From assembly GCF_001424405.1 (NCBI RefSeq), contig NZ_LMPS01000004.1, positions 306,537-370,536 of the forward strand: a stretch of DNA of 64,000 bases, in the 5' to 3' direction. Source of the DNA: Dyadobacter sp. Leaf189 (GTDB lineage Bacteria; Bacteroidota; Bacteroidia; Cytophagales; Spirosomataceae). Both the position numbers and the translations under genes were made by a program. Below the pieces are notes generated by a model. It had not been told where the DNA came from and searched no databases. It saw only the letters and a program-made list of their open reading frames with translations. Below are positions 36,932 through 47,235 of the stretch, piece after piece. Each line of letters starts with the position of its first letter. Position 1 is the stretch's first letter.

Positions 36932-37622
36932 CGTGCTGCGTTGCCTCGTCGTAGATGACGAGCACCCCGCTATCCGGTTGTTAGCAGGTTACATCAAAAA
37001 AACACCGGGGCTTCAACTTGTTCTGCAAACGACGAGCGCCAACCAGGCACTTGACGCTATTCAAAACGGATTGGCTGACCTGGTGTTCCTGGACATACAA
37101 ATGCCGGAGATCACAGGCATTGATATCATGAGGTCTTTGAACAATAGCAAAATCAAAGTAATCATCACCACAGCTTATACAGAATACGCTTTGAATGGAT
37201 ACGAATATGATGTGATAGACTACCTTTTAAAGCCGATAACCTTTGACCGCTTCCTTATTGGCATAGCCAAGGCAAAGCAGCGAATGGAATCGTCGGCGAT
37301 GCCGCCATGCTCCGGATATGTGCTTTTGAAAACAGAATACAAGATCCAGAAGGTGGATTACGAAACGATCCTTTATATCGAAGGCCTGGGCGATTACCTT
37401 GTCTTTTATCTCACAACTGGCAAACTTTTGACATTGGAGCGAATGAAGAATATGGAACAGATATTACCGGATAATTGCTTCGTCCGGATCCATAAGTCCT
37501 ACATTGTTAACATCAGCAAAATCAGCTATTTCGAAAAGTTAAAGATTGTAGTTGCAGGAAAACATCTGCCGGTTGGGGATACCTATAAAAGCGCCTTGCG
37601 AGTGAAACTGGGTTGGCAATAA
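36918..37622 (+). CDS. LytTR-family response regulator
   Basis: The 234 residues comprise a receiver (CLVVDDEHPAIRLL; Asp59 in LVFLDIQMPEITG; Lys in YLLKPITF) and a LytTR DNA-binding domain (ILYIEGLGDYLVFYLTTGK, FVRIHKSYIVNISKI). It partners the overlapping LytS-type kinase. LytTR regulators bind pairs of direct repeats near -80 to -50 of target promoters; the divergent serine-hydrolase promoter is a possible target. Confidence 0.92.
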   Translation: MEHHNVLRCLVVDDEHPAIRLLAGYIKKTPGLQLVLQTTSANQALDAIQNGLADLVFLDIQMPEITGIDIMRSLNNSKIKVIITTAYTEYALNGYEYDVIDYLLKPITFDRFLIGIAKAKQRMESSAMPPCSGYVLLKTEYKIQKVDYETILYIEGLGDYLVFYLTTGKLLTLERMKNMEQILPDNCFVRIHKSYIVNISKISYFEKLKIVVAGKHLPVGDTYKSALRVKLGWQ

Positions 37623-37824
37623 AAAGCTGAACTACCAAGCTGTGTGGATTTGCCGGTGTTAACTGAGCGGTACATGCACTTACTTGGAAAACGTCCTTGG
37701 CAAACAACACTGCGGAAATCTTTGTGCAGAATTAACATTTAAAGTTCATAGTGTAAGATTTTGTGATTAGATTAATATCATGTTTAAGAACCCATTATAG
37801 TTAAATGACACGCAGGGATACTGC

Positions 37825-38973
37825 ATGTTGATAAAGAATACGGTTATGGTGAATAAGTCTGGATCGGACAGGGAGCATGAAAGGTTGAAATTGGTCCGGT
37901 TTCTCCTGGAAACTGAGTTTGACAAAAAGAAGGAGTTTCAGGATATCGTTGAATTAGCTGCCAGCCTGTGTGAAAAGCCGGTGGCCCTCATAACGCTTCT
38001 GGACGAGCACCATAACTGGATCAAGGTACGGATCGGAGTGGACCACGAGGTAATGCCCCACGAAACTTCTTTTTGCCGGTATGCCATTGATGAAGACGAG
38101 CTGATGATTGTCCCTGATGCAACGAAAGACTTGCGGTTTCATGAAAATGTACTGGTAAAGTTTGATCCTGGCGTCCGTTTTTATGCGGGTGTTCCCCTTG
38201 CGCTTAATAATGGGTACAAACTTGGCACGCTGTGCTTGTTCGACCTTAAACCCAATGATCTCAGCGAGATTCAGAAAACCGCACTTACAGTTCTGGCAAG
38301 ACAGGTTGTATTTATGCTTGAACTGGAAATACGTGACAAGTTATTAAAGAAACAAATGGACGAAATCCAGTCAAAGAATGAGTCTCTGGTAAAAATCGCT
38401 TACATCCAGTCACATGATATAAGGCAGCCCTTAACCACGATCATGGCACTTGTGAGTCTTGTCAAAAATGGATATCAGGAAGTCGATGAAGAATGGATCG
38501 CGATGATGTCCTAGACTACTGATCTGCTGGATCAGCGGATTCGTGCTATTGTCACCGAGTCACTCGCTGAAAAAGATATCAAAGCGCTTCGTTTCAGCAA
38601 AATGGTCGAAGAAATTGAAGACTACGCGATCCTTCTCCTGGATAAGGAAGGGAATGTGGAAAACTGGAATAAGGGAGCTGAGATTTTAAAAGGCTATAAA
38701 GCGCACGAAGTCATTGGTAAAAATTTCAGTATATTCTACAGTGATGATGATCTGGCGCTTCGGGTGCCACAGTTGCTGATCCAGCGGGTTACCGCGGTTG
38801 GCTCAGCAAAAACGGAAGGTTGGCGCCTTAGAAAAGATGGTTCCCGGTTCTGGGCAAGAATCGTGATTACTGCTATACATGATAACTCGGGCGAAGTAAT
38901 CGGATTCACAAAGGTGACGCGGTTATTGCAATCCAAAGAACGGATGGCAAAAAGCAATACACTGGCTTACTAG
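37825..38973 (+). pseudogene. GAF-HisKA-like-PAS signalling protein interrupted by in-frame TAG
   Basis: The frame 37825-38514 encodes a GAF domain (VALITLLDEHHNWIKVRIG, RFYAGVPLALNNGYKLGTLC) and a dimerisation-like helix with His (IQSHDIRQPLTTIMALVSLV). It meets TAG at 38512-38514. The same frame then stays open for 152 more codons (TTDLLDQRIRAIVTESLAE...), including a PAS domain (EEIEDYAILLLDKEGNVENW, KTEGWRLRKDGSRFWARIV), to a second TAG at 38971. As I recall, intact GAF-PAS relatives read through this point, so one substitution explains the break. There is no HATPase domain, so even the whole protein could not be a kinase. A sequencing error or genuine amber readthrough cannot be excluded. 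Confidence 0.75.
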
Positions 38974-38999
38974 AACCATCAAGAATCATAAATTGAGCT

Positions 39000-41228
39000 T
39001 CAAGATACCTGCTGCATCACCTTATCCGGTGTAATAGGCAGCTGCCTGATCCGCTTCCCCGTCGCATTAAAAACCGCATTGGCTACCGCCGCAGAAAAAC
39101 CGATCAATGCAATCTCGCCCATTCCTTTTGCGCCCATTGGGTTAATGATCGGGTCGGGCTTATCAATGAAAATGGTTTCGATCGCGGGCACGTCGGCATG
39201 GACTGCTACGTGGTAATCCGCCAGGTTATTGTTGACAAACCGGCCAAATCGGTGATCAATGATCGCTTCTTCCGTTAGCGCCATCCCGATGCCGCCAGTC
39301 ACGCCGCCAATCATTTGGCTTGCTGCTGTTTTTGGACTGATGATCCTGCCTGAATCGGCTACGCTGACGGCTTTGGTTACACGCACAGCACCTGTAAGTG
39401 CGTTCACTTTAACCTTCACAAAATGCACTGAGAAAGAATACATCGAATATTTTTCCTGCTCGGCGCTCCCTTTCGAGTCGGCCGTTTGGGCGATGGAAGG
39501 CAGGTTATTGGTTTTCAATAACTCAGTTACCGCTACCTTTTTTGAAGGGCTATTAGATAAAAAGATGTTTCCGTTTTCCATTGAAAGATCAGCGGCCTTA
39601 CTGCCGGCAAGCGGTGCGCCTGCCTTTGTCGTAAGTTCAAACAGCTCATTTTTGATTTTGGTACAAGTATCAAAAACAGCAGAGCCTACTGCGGACACGA
39701 TGGCCGAACCGCCCTGGCTTGGCGCTTTGGGTAACGACGTGTCGCCATACTCGACCTTGATGCGATCAAAAGGAATGTCCAGCACATTGTGTGCGATCAT
39801 CGTCAAGGCGGTGCCTGTGCCCGGACCGATGTCGGTCACCGCACTTTGCACCACCAGCGATCCATCCGCATTAAGCACCACTCTGGCAGAAGCTTCCCAT
39901 CTGAATGCATTGAAAACACCCGTGCTCATGCCATAACCGGCAAGCCAGTTGTCTTCCTTGCTGACGCCCGGCTCGTTTTTCCGCTCTTTCCAGCCTATTG
40001 CTTCTGCGCCGCGCTCGTAAGCTTCTTTTAAATGTTTGCTTGAATACGGCCTGTTGTGTTCGGGATCTGTTTCCGTATAATTTTTAATCCTGAATTCAAT
40101 CGGGTCCATGTTTAGCTTGTGCGCCATTTCGTCCATGGCCGACTCCAATGCAAATGCACCTGTGGCTTCACCCGGGCCGCGCATCCAGATGGGCACACTG
40201 CGGTCCAGGCGCACAAGGCGATAGCGCGTGCTTACATTCGGACAGTCATACATAAACTTCGTCATGTTGACAGTAGCTTCCGTAAAGTCTTCGTATTTAG
40301 CTGTTTCTGCTGTTGCCGCGTGATGAATGGAGATGAGTTTGCCGTTTTTGTCCGCGCCCATTTGAATGGACTGCGCCGTGTAAGGACGGTGACCAACCGT
40401 GGTAAACATCTGGCTGCGGTGCATCACCAGTTTTACGGGACGACCTACTTTTTTGGCAATGGCCACGGTCGCGGTTTCCTGCGGCCAGGTGCGTAATCCC
40501 ATTCCAAAGCCGCCTCCCATGAATTCGGTATGCACATGGATGTTTTTTGGATCCAGTTTGAATGCTTGCGCCATAGCCTGCTGGGTAGAATTGACGCCCT
40601 GCGTTTTGGCATAGATCATCAGCTGATCAGCGCCGGTCCAATGCACAACAATCCCATGCAATTCCATCGGATTATGGACTTCAATCGGAATGGTATATTC
40701 CGATTCCAGCTGGACAGGAGCGGATTCAAAAGCTTTTGCATTTCCGCGCGCGTAATCGCCACCCTTGGGTGTGATCTCGTCTTTTTTATGTTTGTCCAGA
40801 TCCGTCCGTGCTGCCTGCTTGCTGTAAGTGGCTTTGACCAATGATGCCGCGTAGGTGGCGCGCTCGTAGGTATCAGCGACAACCATGGCAATCGGCTGCC
40901 CGTCGAACAGAATTTTCGGACTGCTGAGAATGCGGTATTTTTCTTCAGTATCCGGCTTGGGCGGTGGTCCGTCAGCCTGCTTGCTTGGCGGCGCATCCCA
41001 GCCCGGAATGGGCGGCATGTTCTGATGGGTAAATACGCCGAGCACGCCCGGAGCGCCTTGTGCTTTTTTAATATCAATATTAGTGACGGTCCCACGCGCG
41101 ATCTCACTGCCTACAATGACACAATAGGTCATATTGGGAATGGCAAAATCAGCAAAGTATTTGGCTCCGCCGGTTACTTTCATTCGTCCGTCGATCCGGT
41201 CAAGCGGTGGATTTTTTTCGTTTTTCAT
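39000..41228 (-). CDS. Molybdenum hydroxylase, molybdopterin-binding subunit (set 1)
   Basis: The 742 residues belong to the xanthine dehydrogenase / aldehyde oxidoreductase large-subunit family (YagR/PaoC-like). GGAKYFADF opens the aldehyde-oxidase-like first domain; FMGGGFGMGLRTWPQE, RGPGEATGAFALESAMDE and GQGGSAIVSAVGSAV-like segments bind the cofactor. The catalytic Glu is Glu705 in GAKGMGEIALIG. The enzyme hydroxylates aldehydes or heterocycles, probably in the periplasm with the Tat-exported 2Fe-2S subunit. It starts 2 bp after the FAD subunit and ends the six-gene run. Confidence 0.92.
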   Translation of the reverse strand: MKNEKNPPLDRIDGRMKVTGGAKYFADFAIPNMTYCVIVGSEIARGTVTNIDIKKAQGAPGVLGVFTHQNMPPIPGWDAPPSKQADGPPPKPDTEEKYRILSSPKILFDGQPIAMVVADTYERATYAASLVKATYSKQAARTDLDKHKKDEITPKGGDYARGNAKAFESAPVQLESEYTIPIEVHNPMELHGIVVHWTGADQLMIYAKTQGVNSTQQAMAQAFKLDPKNIHVHTEFMGGGFGMGLRTWPQETATVAIAKKVGRPVKLVMHRSQMFTTVGHRPYTAQSIQMGADKNGKLISIHHAATAETAKYEDFTEATVNMTKFMYDCPNVSTRYRLVRLDRSVPIWMRGPGEATGAFALESAMDEMAHKLNMDPIEFRIKNYTETDPEHNRPYSSKHLKEAYERGAEAIGWKERKNEPGVSKEDNWLAGYGMSTGVFNAFRWEASARVVLNADGSLVVQSAVTDIGPGTGTALTMIAHNVLDIPFDRIKVEYGDTSLPKAPSQGGSAIVSAVGSAVFDTCTKIKNELFELTTKAGAPLAGSKAADLSMENGNIFLSNSPSKKVAVTELLKTNNLPSIAQTADSKGSAEQEKYSMYSFSVHFVKVKVNALTGAVRVTKAVSVADSGRIISPKTAASQMIGGVTGGIGMALTEEAIIDHRFGRFVNNNLADYHVAVHADVPAIETIFIDKPDPIINPMGAKGMGEIALIGFSAAVANAVFNATGKRIRQLPITPDKVMQQVS

Positions 41229-41230
41229 GA

Positions 41231-42250
41231 TCAGACGGTTTGCGTGGCGATTTGAAGTGCTTCGATGATGGCATTTGGAGCTAGGGTCAGTTTAAAATCA
41301 TTTTCCCCGTAACCTTTTGCGCCTTGCATAGCCAAGGTGGCGGCTTGTTTGAAATTTTCAAGGGTTGCTTCCTTCCCTTTCAAATAAACCTCCGCTTCGG
41401 CGAGCCTCCACGGCTTATGTGCTACGCCGCCCATCGCCAGCCTGATATCCTGAATCGTCTTGCCCTTCATATCCGCAGCAACGCCCACTGACACCAGCGC
41501 AAATGCATAGGATGCGCGGTCGCGCACTTTGAGATAATGCGAATATTTGCTCATTTCATTTTTTGGAACATCTACTGAAAGAATCAGCTCTCCCGGAAGG
41601 AGCGTGTTATCTTTCTGTGGAGCATCGCCTGGCAGGCGGTGAAATTCGGCAAAAGGAATGCTGCGGTTCCCTTTTGGCCCCGTTACATTGACCGTCGCGT
41701 CCAGTGCAGCCAGCGCAATGCACATGTCGCTGGGGTGCACGGCGATGCATTTTTCGGAAGTCCCGAAGATCGCATGCATTCTGTTGACACCACCAATCGC
41801 ACCACAGCCTGCGGGACCATTAAGCTGCCCTTTGAAAGGACCCGACTGCACCGGACTGCGTTTATTGCAAGGCATGGAATGATCATAAAAATACGGACAG
41901 CGTGTCCGCTGCATCATGTTGCCTCCTACGGTCGCCATGTTGCGAAGCTGGGCAGAAGCACCTGCATTCAAGGCCATGGATAGCAATGGGAAATGTTTTT
42001 TAATCAACGGGTGATCGGCAACCGCCGAGTTTTTTGCCATTGCTCCAATTCGGATACCTGAGGCGGTTTCTTCAATCGTGGCAAGGGGCAAACGGTTAAT
42101 GTCAACGAGCCGCTCGGGAATGATAACCTCCCTTTTGACAAGATCGATCAGGTTTGTGCCACCGGCCAGAAAATAGGCGCCAGTTTCTTTTGAAACGGCC
42201 GATACTGCCGCCTGGGTCGTGTTTGCACGCGTGAATTGAAATGGGTTCAT
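41231..42250 (-). CDS. Molybdenum hydroxylase, FAD-binding subunit (set 1)
   Basis: The 339 residues are of the YagS/PaoB-like CO-dehydrogenase flavoprotein type: [20 protein letters not shown] and [16 protein letters not shown] are the FAD contacts. [17 protein letters not shown], with spaced cysteines, resembles the extra 4Fe-4S loop known in PaoB-type proteins. A CutM-like C-terminal domain follows. It transfers electrons from the 2Fe-2S subunit. The start overlaps the 2Fe-2S stop as ATGA. Confidence 0.92.
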   Translation of the reverse strand: MNPFQFTRANTTQAAVSAVSKETGAYFLAGGTNLIDLVKREVIIPERLVDINRLPLATIEETASGIRIGAMAKNSAVADHPLIKKHFPLLSMALNAGASAQLRNMATVGGNMMQRTRCPYFYDHSMPCNKRSPVQSGPFKGQLNGPAGCGAIGGVNRMHAIFGTSEKCIAVHPSDMCIALAALDATVNVTGPKGNRSIPFAEFHRLPGDAPQKDNTLLPGELILSVDVPKNEMSKYSHYLKVRDRASYAFALVSVGVAADMKGKTIQDIRLAMGGVAHKPWRLAEAEVYLKGKEATLENFKQAATLAMQGAKGYGENDFKLTLAPNAIIEALQIATQTV

Positions 42251-42879
42251 ATCCGGCCTCCTTTCGATTTAACTTCCATGATCGCTTCCACAATGTTGGC
42301 GTACGCACCGCAGCGGCAGATATTTCCACTCATATATTCCCGCACTTCGTCGGGCGAATTGGCATGTCCTTCATTAATGCAGGCCACGGCCGACATGATT
42401 TGTCCAGGTGTGCAATAGCCGCATTGAAATCCATCGTGTTTGATAAATGCTTCCTGCATCGGATGCAGTTTGTCGACACTACCCAATCCCTCGATCGTTG
42501 TAACCTTGCTGCCTTCCGTGGTGAGTGCCAGCGTGAGGCAGGAATTGACGCGCTGCCCATCGACGTGCACCGTGCAAGCGCCGCACTGACCGTGGTCGCA
42601 GCCTTTTTTGGTGCCGGTAAGGTTTAATTGTTCGCGAAGTAAGTCCAGTAAAGTCACCCGCGGCTCCACCGATAATTGTTGCGCTACACCATTGATCTCC
42701 ACGCGAAGCGGCTGCTGTTCAAATGCAACTGCCACTTTTTCGTCCAGCCCTCTCTCCACGGCGTGAACGGCGGCGGGCGGCGTCAGCGCGAAGGCAGCAA
42801 GCGCGGACGATTGTTTCAGGAATGCACGCCGCGATGCACCCGTGCTTTCCGGTTCGCCGGCATTATTTTCGTTCTCCAT
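42247..42879 (-). CDS. Molybdenum hydroxylase, Tat-exported 2Fe-2S subunit (set 1)
   Basis: The 210 residues carry a Tat signal (ASRRAFLKQSSALAAFALT) and both 2Fe-2S clusters: plant-type ferredoxin Cys in GCDHGQCGACTVHVDG...CLTLA and the helical cluster in FQCGYCTPGQIM and NICRCGAYANI. YagT/PaoA-like. The Tat signal implies that the folded heterotrimer is moved to the periplasm. It lies 115 bp after the end of set 2 and may share its transcript. Confidence 0.93.
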   Translation of the reverse strand: MENENNAGEPESTGASRRAFLKQSSALAAFALTPPAAVHAVERGLDEKVAVAFEQQPLRVEINGVAQQLSVEPRVTLLDLLREQLNLTGTKKGCDHGQCGACTVHVDGQRVNSCLTLALTTEGSKVTTIEGLGSVDKLHPMQEAFIKHDGFQCGYCTPGQIMSAVACINEGHANSPDEVREYMSGNICRCGAYANIVEAIMEVKSKGGRI

Positions 42880-42994
42880 GGTGATCCTCGTGATATAAAT
42901 ACAGTGCTGCAGGTAATTGGGTAAATGTTATTGTACCCGTACTAAAATCATGCGAATGATCTCGGGTCCGTGATAATTCCCAGTCGCTATCTAT

Positions 42995-45193
42995 TTAAAC
43001 TACTCTTAATAGCTTATCCAGCGTAACAGGATAATCTCTAATCCTGATGCCGGTCGCATTATAAACTGCATTGGCCACGGCTGCTGCCACACCAACAATG
43101 CCCAGCTCACCAATTCCCTTCGCTTTCATCGGCGACATCGTAGGGTCAAGATCTTCCAACAGGATTACTTCCTGGTGCGGGATGTCTGCATGAACAGGCA
43201 CTTCGTAGCCTGCCAGGTCATGATTTACAAAAAAGCCTACCTTCTTGTCCACAACCATTTCCTCCATTAATGCTGCGCCTACGCCCATCGTCATCGCGCC
43301 GATTATCTGGCTGCGCGCCGCCTTTGGATTCAAAATCCTGCCTGCGTGGCACACTGCCAACATTCTTCTTACACGGATTTCATAGGTAAATGCATTCACG
43401 CCCACTTCCACAAAATGCGCCCCGAATGTATCCTGCGCGTATTCTTTGGAAAGTTCGCCATAGGTCATTGTATCCTCGGCGACAAGCTCCCCGCCTTTGG
43501 CAGCCTCAATTAAGGCAGCACTTTTATCACCAAGAATAATACGACCATCCGAAAACCGTGCTTTTTCCACATCGAAACCAAGCTTACCGGCTACTGCCTC
43601 CCTCAGTTTGATGCAGGCCGCATACACGCCGGAAGTGGAAGATGCTGCTCCCCACTGCCCGCCTGACCCTGATGACTCGGGGAAAGACGAGTCGCCAAGC
43701 TTCACCTGAACCTGATCAATCCCGACGCCCATCATTTCTGCGGCTGTCTGGGCGATAATGGTATAGGTGCCGGTGCCGATGTCGGTCATATCGGTTTCCA
43801 CAGTGATCCTGCCGTTGCTATCCAGCCGTACACGTGCAGCGGATTTAGTAATGGGAGCACCCCGCATCGCTGCGGCCACGCCCATCCCGATGAGCCAGTC
43901 CCCTTCCTTGATTGCACCCGGCTTGGCATTTCGGCGCTCCCATCCAGATTTCTTAGCTCCCTCGCGCAGGCATTCAACCAGTTTACGGGTCGAAAACTTG
44001 CGTCCCGGTTTCTCGGGATCTTCCTGTGTATCATTTTTGATCCGGAACTCGACCGGGTCCATTTGCAGCTTTTCAGCCATTTCGTCCATCGCTATTTCCA
44101 GTGCCATCATACCCGATGCCTCTCCCGGTGCCCGCATGGCGCTGCCCTCAGCAAGATGCAAAACGGCCAGCCGGAGCCTGGTAAGCCTGTTGGCACCCGC
44201 ATATAATATCCTGGTTGATGCAGTAGCAGATTCGGTCATGCCCCCTGGCAGATTACCCGACCAGCTTTCATGACCTATCGCCGTAATAGTGCCGTCGGGA
44301 TTTGCCCCGATCCTGATCCGCTGAATGGTTTTAGGCCTGTGAATGGTGTTATTGAACATCAAAGGACGCTGCAATGTCAGCTTTACCGGCCGGCCAGCAG
44401 CACGGGCCGCTAGGCTTGCAGCCACAAGATCTGAAAGCACTGTACCCTTCCCGCCGAAACCACCGCCGATGTAAGCTGAGATAAGCCGCACATTTTCTTT
44501 GGGTATACCTAATATGAAAGCTAGGTCGCGTACGCCCCAGTTAATCTGCTGAATGGTACACCAGCATGTCAGCTTATCACCCTCCCATTTTGCAATGGTG
44601 GCGTGAGGCTCCATCATCGCATGTGCCTGGTCAGGTGTGGAATAAGATCGATCTATTTTTACCTCAGCTGTTTTGAATGCTCCGTCAAAGTCGCCTGTGC
44701 GGGATTCACCCGGAGGCGTGTATGGGCCTGGGTTAGGAGGCTGGGCACCCTCTTTTGAAGCTTCCAGATCATAATTGCCAGCTTGTTTTTTGTATTCAAC
44801 CTTCAAAAGCGCGGCTGCTGACCGTGCCTGTTCGAAAGTTTCAGCCACGACGATAGCCACCGCCTGGTGATAATGGTCGACCTGCGGCCCGGCCAGAAAA
44901 CGGCTGACGTAAAACTTTCCAGCCTGCAATGGACCGGCATTCGCAGCGGTGACAATTGCCAACACACCTGGCGCAGCTTTGGCCGCAGCCTGATCGATGC
45001 GCGTAATGGTCCCACGCGCAATGGCCGCACCTAAGATATAGCCGTAAGCAGGATTAGTAACCTCCTCATTGTATTCATAGGCATATTTGGCCGTGCCGGT
45101 TGTTTTCAAAGGGCCTTCAATGCGGTCGGTTGGCTTGCCAACGACCTTTAACTGATCGATGGGGTTTTGCCCTGCTGGTTTGTCGAATTTCAT
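42995..45193 (-). CDS. Molybdenum hydroxylase, molybdopterin-binding subunit (set 2)
   Basis: The 732 residues form a second large subunit: GTAKYAYEYNEEVTNPAYGY, ISAYIGGGFGGKGTVLSDLV, MRAPGEASGMMALEIAMDEM, SSGSGGQWGAASSTSGVY, and catalytic Glu696 in KAKGIGELGIVG. It differs from the set 1 protein throughout, including GGFGGKG against GGFGMGL at the cofactor loop, so it likely has a different substrate. Its start is 1 bp after the FAD-subunit stop. Confidence 0.92.
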   Translation of the reverse strand: MKFDKPAGQNPIDQLKVVGKPTDRIEGPLKTTGTAKYAYEYNEEVTNPAYGYILGAAIARGTITRIDQAAAKAAPGVLAIVTAANAGPLQAGKFYVSRFLAGPQVDHYHQAVAIVVAETFEQARSAAALLKVEYKKQAGNYDLEASKEGAQPPNPGPYTPPGESRTGDFDGAFKTAEVKIDRSYSTPDQAHAMMEPHATIAKWEGDKLTCWCTIQQINWGVRDLAFILGIPKENVRLISAYIGGGFGGKGTVLSDLVAASLAARAAGRPVKLTLQRPLMFNNTIHRPKTIQRIRIGANPDGTITAIGHESWSGNLPGGMTESATASTRILYAGANRLTRLRLAVLHLAEGSAMRAPGEASGMMALEIAMDEMAEKLQMDPVEFRIKNDTQEDPEKPGRKFSTRKLVECLREGAKKSGWERRNAKPGAIKEGDWLIGMGVAAAMRGAPITKSAARVRLDSNGRITVETDMTDIGTGTYTIIAQTAAEMMGVGIDQVQVKLGDSSFPESSGSGGQWGAASSTSGVYAACIKLREAVAGKLGFDVEKARFSDGRIILGDKSAALIEAAKGGELVAEDTMTYGELSKEYAQDTFGAHFVEVGVNAFTYEIRVRRMLAVCHAGRILNPKAARSQIIGAMTMGVGAALMEEMVVDKKVGFFVNHDLAGYEVPVHADIPHQEVILLEDLDPTMSPMKAKGIGELGIVGVAAAVANAVYNATGIRIRDYPVTLDKLLRVV

Positions 45194-45194
45194 A

Positions 45195-46145
45195 TCAGCT
45201 TTTCCCTTCTTTTAAGACCAGTGCAATAGTGCGTTCTACCAAATTGACTTTGAATTCACTCTCCTTAGTGGGCCTGGCGCCTTCCATCAGTTTTGCAGAA
45301 AATGGCTTGGCGCCCGATGGTAACAGACTTTCTGCCCCGGGAACACGCCAGGGTTTTGGAGCAATGCCGCCAACGGCAATCCTGCCAGTCCCATCTTTAA
45401 ATAAAATGGCAGCAACCGAAACCAGTGCGAATGCATAGGAAGCCCGGTCACGGACTTTATGATAGATATGTGTGCCTCCGGCCGGAGCAGGCAGCACCAC
45501 GGAAGTGATAAGCTCATTTTTTTCCAGCGTGGTTTCCAGATGCGGCGTTTTCCCCGGTAAACGATAAAGCTGCGAAATGGGAACCTGCCGGGTCTTGCCA
45601 GCTGGGTTAATGGTTTCAACCGTCGCATCCAACGCCGTCATAGCCACGGCCATATCGCCGGGATAGGTGGCAATGCAGGCATCGCTGCTGCCTATAACAG
45701 CTAGTTGCCGACTGAAACCGGCAATGGCTGCGCAACCGCTTCCGGGCACCCGCTTGTTACATGGCTGATTGGTATCATAGAAATAAGGGCACCGCGTGCG
45801 CTGCAAAAGATTGCCCGCCGTCGTCGCCTTATTACGAAGCTGACCCGAAGCGCCAGCGACCAATGCCCTGGATAAAATGCCGTAATCTTTGCGGATAAGC
45901 GGGTCTGCCGCAAGGTCGGTGTTGGTGACGAGTGCGCCTATTCTTACGCCGCCATTGGCTGTCGGTTCAATTTTATCCAGTCCAATACGGCCGATGTCGA
46001 TCAGGTGGGTGGGCGTTTCGATCTGTAATTTCATCAGGTCGAGCAGGTTTGTGCCGCCGGCTAGAAATTTAGCACCTGGTTTAGCAGCAATGGCTGCGGC
46101 CGCCTCGACTGGCGTAGTCACGCGCTGGTATGTGAATGATTTCAT
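45195..46145 (-). CDS. Molybdenum hydroxylase, FAD-binding subunit (set 2)
   Basis: The 316 residues match the set 1 FAD subunit in plan: [37 protein letters not shown] and the [14 protein letters not shown] cysteine loop, then a CutM-like end. The gene is flanked by its 2Fe-2S subunit (45 bp upstream) and large subunit (1 bp downstream). Confidence 0.92.
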   Translation of the reverse strand: MKSFTYQRVTTPVEAAAAIAAKPGAKFLAGGTNLLDLMKLQIETPTHLIDIGRIGLDKIEPTANGGVRIGALVTNTDLAADPLIRKDYGILSRALVAGASGQLRNKATTAGNLLQRTRCPYFYDTNQPCNKRVPGSGCAAIAGFSRQLAVIGSSDACIATYPGDMAVAMTALDATVETINPAGKTRQVPISQLYRLPGKTPHLETTLEKNELITSVVLPAPAGGTHIYHKVRDRASYAFALVSVAAILFKDGTGRIAVGGIAPKPWRVPGAESLLPSGAKPFSAKLMEGARPTKESEFKVNLVERTIALVLKEGKS

Positions 46146-46190
46146 CGGATGGAATGTCTTTGGTGAAAATGATGCATTAGGTTTTACCCG

Positions 46191-46835
46191 CTATGCGCCC
46201 GCAACTTCTGCTGCTGCCTCGGCAATGTTGGAGTATGCGCCGCACCGGCAGATATTCCCGCTCATCCGTTCCCTGAATTCCGCACTAGTAAAAGCAACTT
46301 TCGAATTCAAATCGGCACTTGCGTGACTGGGTATGCCTGCTTTTATTTCTTCCAGCACCGCCACGGCCGAACATATCTGTCCCGGCGTGCAATAACCGCA
46401 TTGATATCCATCATGCTTGATGAATGCAGATTGCATCGGATGAAGCTTTTCAGGTGATCCCAGCCCCTCGATTGTTGTGATCGAATCATTTTCGTGCTGC
46501 AAGGCGAGCGAAAGACAGGAATTGATACGCTTGCCATTGACAAGCACCGTGCAAGCACCGCACTGTCCATGATCACAACCTTTTTTGGTGCCTGTCAGGT
46601 GCAAATGTTCCCGGAGTGAATCCAGCAATGTTGTCCGGGTATCGATTTCCAGTTTCTGGACCTTTCCGTTCACGGTGAACGATACCTCAGCTGAAACAAC
46701 AGGTGTAACGGCCTGCGGCTCCGGCCCCGCCTCTACTCCGGTGACCTTGGTAATAGCCAGCGTGGTAACTGCAATTGCAGTCCCGGCCAGCATTTCGCGC
46801 CGGCTGATGTGGCCTGCTGAATTTTCTTCTTTCAT
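46191..46835 (-). CDS. Molybdenum hydroxylase, Tat-exported 2Fe-2S subunit (set 2)
   Basis: The 214 residues have a Tat signal (SRREMLAGTAIAVTTLA) and both cluster motifs: GCDHGQCGACTVLVNG and YQCGYCTPGQICSAV with NICRCGAYSNI. Compared with set 1 it has an insert of about 20 residues between the two halves of the second cluster (GIPSHASADLNSKVAFTSA). It is the first gene of the six-gene minus-strand run. No XdhC/PaoD-type cofactor-insertion chaperone is visible in the window. Confidence 0.93.
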   Translation of the reverse strand: MKEENSAGHISRREMLAGTAIAVTTLAITKVTGVEAGPEPQAVTPVVSAEVSFTVNGKVQKLEIDTRTTLLDSLREHLHLTGTKKGCDHGQCGACTVLVNGKRINSCLSLALQHENDSITTIEGLGSPEKLHPMQSAFIKHDGYQCGYCTPGQICSAVAVLEEIKAGIPSHASADLNSKVAFTSAEFRERMSGNICRCGAYSNIAEAAAEVAGA

Positions 46836-47125
46836 AGTTTCGCCCTTTTGCGTATAACTTGTTGAACTACAATAACTATACCGTGTAAAAGTAAGCTAAG
46901 TCATAGTCACAAAATCGTGATCATTCTGCACTCTTTTGATATACCCAATATAAGCTGACACGATTGAGGAGAATGTAGGATATCAAACAATTCCTTATGA
47001 ATATCAAACTGTCCGAAAGGCATATCCGCATCGTCCAGCTGGCGGATCGCGGAAGCGATCGCCATAAACAGATTTCCTCTATATCCAGGCTCCCGCGAGG
47101 CCTCCTTCATTGTAGTCGGTCAGGA

Positions 47126-47205
47126 GGCTCCTCCGGAGCCCTTTTTCATATCTTGTGCGATGTTTCTATAAACAGGAAGCCCCTCTGGGGCTACAAAGGC
47201 GATGC
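47126..47205. repeat. REP-like palindromic element, copy A
   Basis: GGCTCC TCC GGAGCC (47126-47140), then tatcttgtgcgat, then AGCCCC TCT GGGGCT (47178-47192) within an identical 28-base block shared with copy B. Each palindrome can form a 6-bp hairpin. Confidence 0.75.
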
Positions 47206-47235
47206 AAAAAAGGCGAAATAAATATTCCAAAACCT

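Noticed and set aside
42900..42950. Possible terminator between the two molybdenum hydroxylase sets
   Set aside because: Only a 5-bp GGGTA/TACCC stem is visible and no U tract follows on the minus strand.
46907..47110. 67-codon minus-strand frame next to the REP-like elements
   Set aside because: The composition is protein-like in places (LFMAIASAIRQLDDADMPFG), but no family is recognised and both ends look arbitrary.
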